Of a stretch of 35,718 nt of DNA, positions 26,463-34,058 are shown piece by piece (positions within the stretch are counted from its first letter, which is position 1; every line of letters begins with the position of its first letter). A program made the translations under genes and the position numbers. Below the pieces are notes generated by a model. The model did not search any database, was not told the DNA's origin, and saw only the letters and a program-made list of their open reading frames with translations. Source of the stretch: an uncultured Lysobacterales bacterium (GTDB lineage: Bacteria; Pseudomonadota; Gammaproteobacteria; Xanthomonadales; SZUA-36); the NCBI GenBank assembly GCA_937927755.1, contig CALBDB010000082.1, positions 1 to 35,718 of the forward strand, given 5' to 3'.

Positions 26463-26472
26463 CCAACTTTTT
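26463..26472 (+). promoter_or_regulatory. CCAACTTTTT element before the repeat-protein gene (ECF -35-like)
   Basis: This is the same ten-base element as at 25074. Some 13 bases downstream, GTATTA (26485-26490) suits an ECF -10 at 16-17 bp spacing from the CCAACT part. The repeat-protein ATG is a further 55 bases away, a normal leader. An overlapping inverted repeat CCGCCA/TGGCGG (26460-26485) could also form a hairpin. Confidence 0.5.
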
Positions 26473-26545
26473 TGCGGAATGGCGGTATTACGATCATAGG
26501 CCCGCTGTGGTCTTGACGTGTTAATCATAAAGAGGAGCAAACATA

Positions 26546-27487
26546 ATGAGCATGAACAATCAGAAAACCTGGATGTTAATCCTTGGGTTGGCAGTCGTCG
26601 TTGGCGGTGTTGCCATCTTTAGTAATGATTTCCCATCAGGTGGTAACCAGGCTTCAGGAACGATTGTTCCCGCCGAGCGCTATCGTGGTGAGCAGATCAG
26701 CGCCAGCGATGTTGAACTCGGAGACGAAAGTGTCGCCCAGGTGATGCAAACCGACCTGTTCCAGAAGATCGTAAGCGACGCTTCATTTGCTGCCGCCCTC
26801 AATAGTGATGCATTCAGAGAGGCGATGGCCAGCGAAGCGTTCCGTTCCGCCATGAACAGCGAGGCTTTTCGTTCAGCGATGAACAGTGAAGCTTTCCGTT
26901 CTGCCATGAACAGTGAGGCCTTCCGTTCTGCCATGAACAGTGAGGCTTTCCGTTCTGCCATGAACAGTGAGGCCTTCCGTTCAGCCATGAACAGCGAGGC
27001 CTTCCGTACAGCGATGAACGCCGAGGCTTTCCGTTCAGCCATGAACAGCGAGGCTTTCCGTACAGCGATGAACAGCGAAGCATTTCGCACAGCGTTAGCC
27101 AGTGACAGTTTCCGCACGGCCATGGCCAACGATGCTGCGTTTGACGCGGCCCTGGCAAGTGATGCAGCACTTTCGTCGGCCATGGAGAATGAAGCATTCC
27201 GTACAGCGATGAACAGCGAAGCGTTCCGTTCAGCGATGAACAGCGAGGCTTTCCGTTCAGCGATGAACAGCGAAGCGTTCCGTTCAGCGATGAACAGCGA
27301 GGCCTTCCGGTCGGCGATGAACAGTGAAGCCTTTCGTACAGCGATGAACAGTGAGGCTTTCCGTTCAGCGATGAACAGTGAAGCATTCCGAACGGCGATG
27401 GCTAGCGACAGCTTCCGTTCAGCGATGGCCAGTGACAGCTTCCGCACGGCCATGGCCAACGAGGCACTCAGGAACGCATCACAGTAG
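26546..27487 (+). CDS. Membrane-anchored protein of about 26 nonapeptide repeats
   Basis: The product is 313 residues. AGAGGAG at 26531 is a strong ribosome site. Residues 9-26 form one hydrophobic helix (signal anchor). A short linker is followed by tandem units from about residue 77 to the end, mostly SEAFRSAMN or SEAFRTAMN. Three units have ten residues (SDASFAAALN, NDAAFDAALA, SDAALSSAME) and split the array into two blocks. The repeat part has no Cys, Trp, Gly or Pro and balances Glu and Arg. Codons differ between units while residues stay fixed (AGC/AGT, GAA/GAG, GCG/GCC/GCT), which suggests selection on the protein. I know no such family. It is probably helical and extracytoplasmic, under control of the upstream ECF sigma. 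Confidence 0.9.
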   Translation: MSMNNQKTWMLILGLAVVVGGVAIFSNDFPSGGNQASGTIVPAERYRGEQISASDVELGDESVAQVMQTDLFQKIVSDASFAAALNSDAFREAMASEAFRSAMNSEAFRSAMNSEAFRSAMNSEAFRSAMNSEAFRSAMNSEAFRSAMNSEAFRTAMNAEAFRSAMNSEAFRTAMNSEAFRTALASDSFRTAMANDAAFDAALASDAALSSAMENEAFRTAMNSEAFRSAMNSEAFRSAMNSEAFRSAMNSEAFRSAMNSEAFRTAMNSEAFRSAMNSEAFRTAMASDSFRSAMASDSFRTAMANEALRNASQ

Positions 27488-27547
27488 TATCGTTGGGGGG
27501 GAAGAGGACTTATCGTTAGAGACCACAAAGCGATAACAAGGTCCAGA

Positions 27548-27580
27548 AAAACCGCCTGCCGCCTGGCAGGCGGTTTTTTT
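27548..27580 (+). terminator. Rho-independent terminator after the repeat-protein gene
   Basis: A 13-bp stem (AAAACCGCCTGCC at 27548-27560 pairing with 27565-27577) with a GCCT loop is followed by a T tract ending at 27580. It lies 60 bases after the stop, so the repeat-protein transcript ends here. Confidence 0.93.
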
Positions 27581-27705
27581 ATGCATGACAAAAAAGTATG
27601 GAACCTGTCGCATAAGGCAACAAACAGTAGTCCAGATTTAAAAAGCAGGGATACCAATTACATAGTATGCTAATAAAAACAATACGATCGACTGGGAGGT
27701 GTGGG

Positions 27706-29034
27706 GTGCGTGCCAGAGTTTTCCTGACTGCTCTTTTTTGCAGTGTCATGCAGGCGCAGGTTGCTGCAGCACCATTTGAAATTGATTTCGTGGAAACAGA
27801 CGATCTGTTGCTGATCTACCAGGATCCATTCCAGACTTACCTGGTGCCTCATATGTCAAAGAGTTTTCATAACTCGGTCGAGTTCCAACGATACCTGTTC
27901 AACTGGACTCCCCATGAGAAAACCACCGTTATCCTGACAGATTTCAGCGACTATGGAAACGCAGGAGCCAGTGTATCACCGCGCAATGCAGTCTCAGTTT
28001 ATATTGCACCATCCAACCGCACCCTGGAAACCTTACCGGGCAATGAAAGAACGTTCATGATTATGAACCACGAGATGACCCACGTGGCGACCATGGATGT
28101 TGCAAACAGCCATGACCTGAAATGGCGACGCTTTTTCGGCGGTAAACCAAGGCAGACCGATCGGCATCCTGAATCGATCCTGTACAACTACCTTGCAACA
28201 CCCCGTCTCAGCGCACCACGCTGGTACCAGGAGGGCTCAGCTGTCTTTGTAGAGACCTGGATGTCGGGCGGCGTCGGCCGCGCACAGGGCGCCTACGATG
28301 AAATGGTATTTCGATCCATGGTCAGGGATGACGCCCATTTCTACAGTAACCTCGGGATCGTTGCCGAGGGCAGCAGTATCGATTTCCAGGGCACGGTGAA
28401 CGCGTATCTTTACGGAACACGCTTTATGAGTTACCTGGCATATGAGTATTCACCCGAACAACTGGTCGAGTGGCTTAAACGGGATGAGGATAGTGAACGG
28501 TACTATGCATCACAGTTTTCAAAGGTGTTCGGCTTGCCGCTTGAAGAAGCTTGGGACCAGTGGATCGGTTTTGAGCATGAATTTCAGCGAAGCAATCTTA
28601 CTGCGATCCGTGAACATGAACTGACAGCTACACGGTCACTTGCCTCAGGTGCCTTGGGGTCGATATCGCGTTCATTCGTTGACGAGGAAGACGGTGTGAT
28701 GATTGGCGCCTTTCGTTACCCGGGGGTGGTTGCCCATATTGGTATCATGTCACTGGCGGACGGAAGCATTGAGCACGTTACGGACATCAAGGGACCCAAG
28801 GTGTACCCAGTGACATCACCAGCCTACGATCCCGCCTCAAAGACACTTTTTTATACCGATGACAACCATGCATACCGGGACCTGATGGCTGTCGATGTGC
28901 AAACCGGTAAAAAACGCATGCTGATCAAGGATGCGCGAATCGGCGACCTGGCTTTCAATGAGGCGGACGGGTCAGTCTGGGGCCTGCGTCATCTCAATGG
29001 CTATGTGTCACTGGTCAGAATCCCACCCCCCTAG
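27706..29034 (+). CDS. Secreted HEXXH metallopeptidase, N-terminal part (ends at an in-frame TAG)
   Basis: The GTG at 27706 is preferred over an ATG at 27667: GGGAGG lies six bases before it, and it gives a clean signal peptide (MRARVFLTALFCSVMQ, then AQVAA). The product is 442 residues. H122/E123/H126 form HEMTH, and EGSAVFVE further on supplies the likely third ligand, so this is a gluzincin of the peptidase MA-like type. From about 300 on the repeats look like a TolB/WD40-like propeller (HIGIMSLADGSIEHVTDIKG; TLFYTDDNHAYRDLMAVD). The frame stops at TAG 29032-29034 but continues in the same frame to 30648, so this is probably the first part of one 980-codon gene. Confidence 0.8.
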   Translation: MRARVFLTALFCSVMQAQVAAAPFEIDFVETDDLLLIYQDPFQTYLVPHMSKSFHNSVEFQRYLFNWTPHEKTTVILTDFSDYGNAGASVSPRNAVSVYIAPSNRTLETLPGNERTFMIMNHEMTHVATMDVANSHDLKWRRFFGGKPRQTDRHPESILYNYLATPRLSAPRWYQEGSAVFVETWMSGGVGRAQGAYDEMVFRSMVRDDAHFYSNLGIVAEGSSIDFQGTVNAYLYGTRFMSYLAYEYSPEQLVEWLKRDEDSERYYASQFSKVFGLPLEEAWDQWIGFEHEFQRSNLTAIREHELTATRSLASGALGSISRSFVDEEDGVMIGAFRYPGVVAHIGIMSLADGSIEHVTDIKGPKVYPVTSPAYDPASKTLFYTDDNHAYRDLMAVDVQTGKKRMLIKDARIGDLAFNEADGSVWGLRHLNGYVSLVRIPPP

Positions 29035-29085
29035 GACGAGTGGAACCAGGTACACACCTGGCTCTATGGTCAGGTCGCCTATGAA

Positions 29086-30648
29086 ATGGATGTTTCAAAA
29101 GATGGCACGATGCTGTCGCTGTCACTCGGGGAAATTGACGCAACACAATACCTGAGGGTGTATCACATCGATGACCTGTTACAGCAGAAGATTGAGCCGG
29201 TTGCGGAGTACAACTTTATTACCTCGGCGCCCGAAGGTTTCGTGTTTTCAGCAGATGGGCGCTACCTGTTTGGAAGTTCATTCTTGACCGGGGTATCCAA
29301 TATTTTCCGGTTTGAGATAGAAACGGGTGACATGGAAGCGGTCAGCAACGCAGAGACCGGGTTTTTCCGCCCGATACCACGTGATGACGGTTCGCTGGTC
29401 GTCTTCGAATTCAGTGGCAAGGGCTTTATTCCATCCGTCATTGACCCGGTGCCTCTCGAAGATCTCAGCGCCACCGTGTTCCTGGGCAACGAAATCGTCA
29501 AGAAACACCCGGTCGTCAGGGACTGGAACGTGGTCAGTACGCTTGCAGACGTCGATCATGACGGCAAGATCATCAAGCAGGGCAAGTACCGGCCGTATCG
29601 TGAGTTGGGGTACGAATCGGGCTATCCGATCATAGAGGGCTACCGGGATTCAATGGCTATCGGCTGGGCGATGAAACTCCAGGATCCGGCACAGTTGAAC
29701 AGCCTCGATATCAGTGCATCCTATTCACCGGACAGCAGCCTGGATTCATCAGAAAGACTGCATTTCAGCGCCGAGTACACGACGTTGAACTGGCATGCGC
29801 GATATTGGCATAACGATGCGGATTTTTATGACCTGTTTGGTCCGACAAAACGCAGCCGAAAAGGTGATGCTTTTATACTGGGATACGAAAAGGCACTGAT
29901 TTTTGACCAGCCAAGGGTGTTGGATTTTTCCGCAGACCTGGCTTATTACACAGGTCTGGACACATTACCGGGCAACCAGAACATACCTACATTTTTCTAC
30001 GAGGACATCCTGCATGGGCAGCTTGAACTCAACTACACAAATACCCGTAAATCCATGGGTGCAGTGGACCACGAAAAAGGCTGGCGGTGGGACCTGGTGG
30101 CGAGCGCCGATCATGCCAACAACGAAACCATACCCAAACTCAGGGCCGGTCTTGATTTTGGCTTTGCGCTGCCATGGAAGCATTCTTCGATATGGTTTTA
30201 TAATTCCGCAGGCACTGCTGACGGAAAACGGCTGAATACTCTGACCAATTTCTATTTTGGCGGGTTTGGCAACAACTACGTGGATGACGGAGAGGTTAAA
30301 CGTTACCGCAAGTTCTATTCCATGCCGGGTTTCGAGATCGATGCAATCGGCGCACGCGATTTTGCCAAATCCGTGGCTGAATGGAATCTGCCACCCATAC
30401 GATTTGAATCGGTGGGCACACCGGGCTTTTTCCTCAGTTGGGTGCGTCCTGCAATTTTCGCGGCTACCATGGTCACCGATCCTGGTGAGAGTTTTGAACG
30501 TACGTTCTCCAGTATCGGTTTTCAGCTCGATTTGCATTTCACGCTGGTTCACAGGCTGCCCATGACCCTCTCTGTTGGATACGCCGCCGGTTACCAGGAC
30601 AGCACGAAACTCGACGATGAGATCATGTTGTCGCTGAAAATATTGTGA
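29086..30648 (+). CDS. Propeller/beta-barrel C-terminal part of the HEXXH metallopeptidase gene
   Basis: This frame is the in-frame continuation after the TAG at 29032; residues DEWNQVHTWLYGQVAYEMD bridge 29035 to the first ATG at 29086. Its first part completes a beta-propeller (AEYNFITSAPEGFVFSADG, then YLFGSSFLTGVSNIF). The last 330 residues are rich in aromatic alternating strands and end SLKIL, suggesting an outer-membrane beta-barrel. It has no signal peptide and no good ribosome site of its own, so it is unlikely to work alone. Taken together the two parts suggest a secreted protease joined to a barrel, inactivated or rescued by readthrough. Confidence 0.75.
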   Translation: MDVSKDGTMLSLSLGEIDATQYLRVYHIDDLLQQKIEPVAEYNFITSAPEGFVFSADGRYLFGSSFLTGVSNIFRFEIETGDMEAVSNAETGFFRPIPRDDGSLVVFEFSGKGFIPSVIDPVPLEDLSATVFLGNEIVKKHPVVRDWNVVSTLADVDHDGKIIKQGKYRPYRELGYESGYPIIEGYRDSMAIGWAMKLQDPAQLNSLDISASYSPDSSLDSSERLHFSAEYTTLNWHARYWHNDADFYDLFGPTKRSRKGDAFILGYEKALIFDQPRVLDFSADLAYYTGLDTLPGNQNIPTFFYEDILHGQLELNYTNTRKSMGAVDHEKGWRWDLVASADHANNETIPKLRAGLDFGFALPWKHSSIWFYNSAGTADGKRLNTLTNFYFGGFGNNYVDDGEVKRYRKFYSMPGFEIDAIGARDFAKSVAEWNLPPIRFESVGTPGFFLSWVRPAIFAATMVTDPGESFERTFSSIGFQLDLHFTLVHRLPMTLSVGYAAGYQDSTKLDDEIMLSLKIL

Positions 30649-30710
30649 AAGGCCGGTCAAATCGCACACAATAGGGGCCGATAAACCCCACGGAGTGTAA
30701 TTAGCGGTTT

Positions 30711-31721
30711 ATGTGGACCGATTTACTAACCAGGGCGCCGGTCGGACTGTTGCCGGTACTGATTTTTTTGCTCATTCTTTTATACATGGACAGTTACAAG
30801 CTGGTCGGCTTGCGCACCGTGCTATGGGTCATCCTTGCCGGCGCAATCTTGCCGATTGCCGGTTACTGGCTGAACGGCTACGCGCTTGAGTCGCTGGATT
30901 GGGATTTCAGTACCTATTCCCGTTATGCGGCTCCCGTCATTGAAGAGGGCCTGAAAGCTTGCGTGATGATCTTTTTGTTCAGGACCCACAGGATCGGTTT
31001 CCTGGTTGACTCTGCGATCATGGGGTTCGCCGTCGGTGCGGGCTTTGGGGTGGTCGAGAATTTTTACTACCTGTACCTGGCTGCCGATGCCCATATCGCG
31101 GTGTGGGTGGTGCGTGGTTTTGGGACCGCGATCATGCATGGCGGCGTGATGGCACTGTTCGGCGTTATGGCCCAGACCCTGACCGAGCGCAGTATGAAGA
31201 TCAACCCATTGCTGTATCTGCCTGGCTTTATTGTCGCAATCACAATCCACTCGCTGTTTAACCATTTTCCCGGCACCCCCATCCTGACAACGCTTGGAAC
31301 ACTGCTTATCCTGCCGCCGGTTTTGTTCGTCGTATTCCAGCGAAGTGCGCGGTCCATGCACGAGTGGCTTGAAGTTGATTTTGACGAGGATGCGTTATTG
31401 CTTGAGCAGATCAATTCAGGTGAGTTTACGGAATCAAAGATCGGTCGTTTCCTCAGTGATCTGAAACAGAAGTTCTCCGGTCCGGTGGTTGTCGATATGC
31501 TCTGCTATCTGCGTCTGTACACGGAACTGGCCTTGCGGGCCAAGGGTGTGCTGATGATGCGTGAAAATGGTCTCGACGTCCCAGTGGGTGAGCGCACCAG
31601 GGCCAAGTTTGAAGAGATGCGATACCTTGAGAAAAGCATCGGTAAAACGGGCTGCCTGGCAATGAGCCCGTTTTTACAGATGACCCGCAAGGACCTGTGG
31701 CAACTGTATATCCTTGAATAA
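30711..31721 (+). CDS. PrsW-family intramembrane metalloprotease
   Basis: The product is 336 residues with about seven transmembrane helices in the first 210. The PrsW/CAAX-like motifs are present: E78/E79 in APVIEEGLK, E116/N117 in GFGVVENFYY, H143 in TAIMHGG, and H180/H185 in HSLFNH. The last 120 residues form a cytoplasmic tail not found in short PrsW proteins. In Bacillus subtilis PrsW starts cleavage of the anti-sigma RsiW, so this enzyme may act on the anti-sigma encoded at 25658; that link is inference. It follows the barrel gene by 62 bases. A GGAG lies rather far (about 15 bases) from the ATG. Confidence 0.9.
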   Translation: MWTDLLTRAPVGLLPVLIFLLILLYMDSYKLVGLRTVLWVILAGAILPIAGYWLNGYALESLDWDFSTYSRYAAPVIEEGLKACVMIFLFRTHRIGFLVDSAIMGFAVGAGFGVVENFYYLYLAADAHIAVWVVRGFGTAIMHGGVMALFGVMAQTLTERSMKINPLLYLPGFIVAITIHSLFNHFPGTPILTTLGTLLILPPVLFVVFQRSARSMHEWLEVDFDEDALLLEQINSGEFTESKIGRFLSDLKQKFSGPVVVDMLCYLRLYTELALRAKGVLMMRENGLDVPVGERTRAKFEEMRYLEKSIGKTGCLAMSPFLQMTRKDLWQLYILE

Positions 31722-31752
31722 AGGCCGGCCTGGCATCAACCAGGCCAGCCTT
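31721..31752. terminator. Bidirectional terminator between the PrsW-like and peroxiredoxin genes
   Basis: Arms AAGGCCGGCCTGG (31721-31733) and CCAGGCCAGCCTT (31740-31752) pair over 13 positions with one mismatch and a six-base loop. It lies between the convergent stops at 31721 and 31771. Confidence 0.8.
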
Positions 31753-31770
31753 GCAGGTCTGAATCCAGCC

Positions 31771-32298
31771 CTAACTTGTGGACTTGATGTAATTCAACAT
31801 TGTTTCCGCATCGCTGACCTCGAACGGGTCGGTGGGACAATTGTCCTGTTTGCCGGCCTCGCTGAAGATCTTCTTGATTTCACCGTCGTCGACCAGCATG
31901 GAGTAACGCCATGAGCGCAAGCCAAAACCGAGGTTGTCCTTGCGGACCAGCATACCCATCATACGGCTGAAGTCGCCACTGCCGTCCGGCAACAGTTTGA
32001 CATTATCGACACCCTGGTGGATGCCCCACTGGAACATGGTAAAGGCATCGTTGACGCTCAGGCAGTAGACTTCGTCAATGCCGGCGTCACGCATTTCCTG
32101 GTAGTGCATCTCGTAGCCGGGCAGGTGTGTGCTGGAACAGGTCGGTGTAAAAGCGCCCGGCAGCGCAAATACAACTATTTTCTTGCCTGCGAATATTTCG
32201 TCAGAAGCAGCATCCTGCCAGCGAAACGGGTTCGTGCCCTCGACGCTTTCGTCGCGGACGCGAGTTTTAAATGTAACCTGGGGTACCTTGTGTGTCAT
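31771..32298 (-). CDS. Prx5-type peroxiredoxin
   Basis: The product is 175 residues. The peroxidatic cysteine is C54 in PGAFTPTCSSTHLPGY, the classic Prx5/AhpE-like thioredoxin-fold motif. It reduces hydrogen peroxide and organic peroxides in the cytoplasm. Prx5 relatives in other bacteria are fused to a glutaredoxin that recycles them with glutathione; here the fused glutaredoxin is missing but one is present in the upstream cysteine synthase fusion. GGAG lies about eight bases before the ATG. The 119-base gap before it contains GGTGA-ATCGC-TCACC (32331-32345), a possible hairpin. Confidence 0.93.
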   Translation of the reverse strand: MTHKVPQVTFKTRVRDESVEGTNPFRWQDAASDEIFAGKKIVVFALPGAFTPTCSSTHLPGYEMHYQEMRDAGIDEVYCLSVNDAFTMFQWGIHQGVDNVKLLPDGSGDFSRMMGMLVRKDNLGFGLRSWRYSMLVDDGEIKKIFSEAGKQDNCPTDPFEVSDAETMLNYIKSTS

Positions 32299-32417
32299 TT
32301 TGTAATCTCCATTGGCTAAAAAACAGGGTAGGTGAATCGCTCACCATGACTAATTTCCGGAGATTATGAATCTTCACGGGTGATAAGTTAAATCAATTAT
32401 ATTTATCCTGGCGATAG

Positions 32418-33923
32418 TCAACGCTTATGCAACCAGCCGGGTAATAAAGAGGCCGGTTCGAAATCTTCCGGCATCTCTTTCATGCTGATGTCATGCTCGG
32501 CCAGCATGCGATTCAACTCGCCGCTGCTGTAAGCAGAAAACAGGTCCGTGGCGCCGCCGATGTGTTTGCCGCCAATATATATCTGCGGAATGGTGGGTGA
32601 CCCCAATTGGTCCAGCAACACTGCCCGTATCTTTCCGCCGAGATCGTCCTCCTGGAATTTGACGGAGTCCAGGTCCAGGGCCTGGTAAGGGATATCGAGT
32701 TTGGCGAAGAGCTTGCGTACTGACCAGCAAAACTCACACCACTCAAGTGCAAAGAATGCTATGGGCTGTGCAGCGTCCGAGGTCACCTGTTTGACAAATT
32801 CAAGTGCCTGCTCATCCAGCGCCGGGGCAGTTTCGTCCTGCTCTGACGGCTTGGGCGCCTGTTTGCCGGTGGTCGCTGCATCGAAGCGATAATTGGGCGT
32901 GGACCGGGATATCTCCAGTTCGTCTTCACTCATCTCTACCGCTATGTCATCGAACAAGGGTGTGGAAAGGTAACGTTCACCGGTATCAGGCAACATGCAC
33001 AGGATATGACTGCCAGCGGGTGCGCTGTTTGCAATATCCATGGCGGCGGTGAATGTTGCGCCACCGGATACACCACAGAAGATACCTTCCTTTTGAGCCA
33101 GTTCTTTCGTGAAATTCAGTGCCTTGTCACCGGCGATTGGAACGATCCGGTCAACCGTGCCGGCTGCAAGTGCGTCCTCGGTCAACTTGGGGATAAAGTC
33201 AGGTGACCAGCCCTGGACAAGATGTGGTCGGAAATTCGGGTGACTTTCAACAGGGCTGCCATCGTCCTCCCTGGCCTGTGGTATACCGCTTCCCAGCAAC
33301 TGTGCATTATCCGGTTCGCAAACGATGATCTGCGTATTCGGGCTTTTTGCTTTTAGCACACGGCTGGTGCCTTTAAGTGTGCCACCGGTGCCAAACCCCG
33401 TAACGAAATAGTCGAGTTGCCCATCCTTGAATGTGGCCAGGATTTCTTCTGCAGTGGTACGCGTGTGGGCATCGGCATTGGCCTCATTTTCGAACTGCCG
33501 GACCAGGAACCAGTCATGTGCTTTCGCGAGCTCAACCGCCTTGGCCAACATGCCGCTGCCTTTCAGTTCCGCAGGTGTTAAGACGACTTTCGCACCTAGA
33601 AAGCGGAGTATTTTCCGCCGCTCAAGACTAAAGCTTTCAGCCATGGTCAGCACCAGCGGGTAACCCTTGACTGCGCAAACCATCGCCAGGCCGATCCCGG
33701 TATTACCGCTGGTTGCTTCGATAACCGTTTGTCCGGGTTTCAATTGACCGCTGGCTTCTGCAGCCTCGATGGTCGAAATTGCCATCCGGTCCTTGACCGA
33801 GCCCATAGGGTTGAAGGCTTCCGCCTTCACGTACATATTTATGCCCTGTGGCGCTAACTTATTGATTTTAATGACCGGTGTGTCGCCGATGGTGCCGAGG
33901 ATATTTGCGAATATTGTTGTCAT
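32418..33923 (-). CDS. cysK: Cysteine synthase fused to a C-terminal glutaredoxin domain
   Basis: The product is 501 residues; ordinary CysK has about 310. Residues 1-325 are cysteine synthase: PLP lysine K44 in NPMGSVKDR, TSGNTG at 71-76, GTGGT near 178-182, GVSGGAT near 284-290. A hydrophilic linker of about 60 residues follows (331-385). Then comes a glutaredoxin domain with C396-E-F-C399 and TIPQIYIGGKHIGG. The enzyme makes L-cysteine from O-acetylserine and sulfide; the glutaredoxin part could protect the enzyme, bring in reduced sulfur, or recycle the Prx5 peroxiredoxin encoded 119 bases downstream on the same strand. The symbol applies to the first domain only. Confidence 0.9.
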   Translation of the reverse strand: MTTIFANILGTIGDTPVIKINKLAPQGINMYVKAEAFNPMGSVKDRMAISTIEAAEASGQLKPGQTVIEATSGNTGIGLAMVCAVKGYPLVLTMAESFSLERRKILRFLGAKVVLTPAELKGSGMLAKAVELAKAHDWFLVRQFENEANADAHTRTTAEEILATFKDGQLDYFVTGFGTGGTLKGTSRVLKAKSPNTQIIVCEPDNAQLLGSGIPQAREDDGSPVESHPNFRPHLVQGWSPDFIPKLTEDALAAGTVDRIVPIAGDKALNFTKELAQKEGIFCGVSGGATFTAAMDIANSAPAGSHILCMLPDTGERYLSTPLFDDIAVEMSEDELEISRSTPNYRFDAATTGKQAPKPSEQDETAPALDEQALEFVKQVTSDAAQPIAFFALEWCEFCWSVRKLFAKLDIPYQALDLDSVKFQEDDLGGKIRAVLLDQLGSPTIPQIYIGGKHIGGATDLFSAYSSGELNRMLAEHDISMKEMPEDFEPASLLPGWLHKR

Positions 33924-34058
33924 ATAGCTGTGCGTCTCATGTGAATTGAATGTGGGTTAACAGAAAGTATAGTCGCTGAATGGAGTTTAGTGATTAAACA
34001 AGTTCGTCAACGGCTGTACAATGCACCGCTCGGACAACTAACCGGTACACACATTCTT

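Noticed and set aside
26680-27657. Long minus-strand open frame antisense to the nonapeptide-repeat gene (325 codons, repeats like ERKASLFIA)
   Set aside because: It is a mirror of the repeats: a 27-bp unit that is open in one frame stays open in all copies. It runs through the terminator and has no ribosome site; the plus strand has a strong one and a signal anchor.
29032-29034. Pyrrolysine codon at the TAG
   Set aside because: No pyl genes or PYLIS-like support are in the window, and pyrrolysine is mainly found in methylamine methyltransferases. A nonsense mutation is the simpler reading.
29965-30669. Minus-strand open frame (234 codons) over the barrel gene
   Set aside because: It shows no family features or ribosome site and lies wholly antisense to a frame that continues the protease gene.
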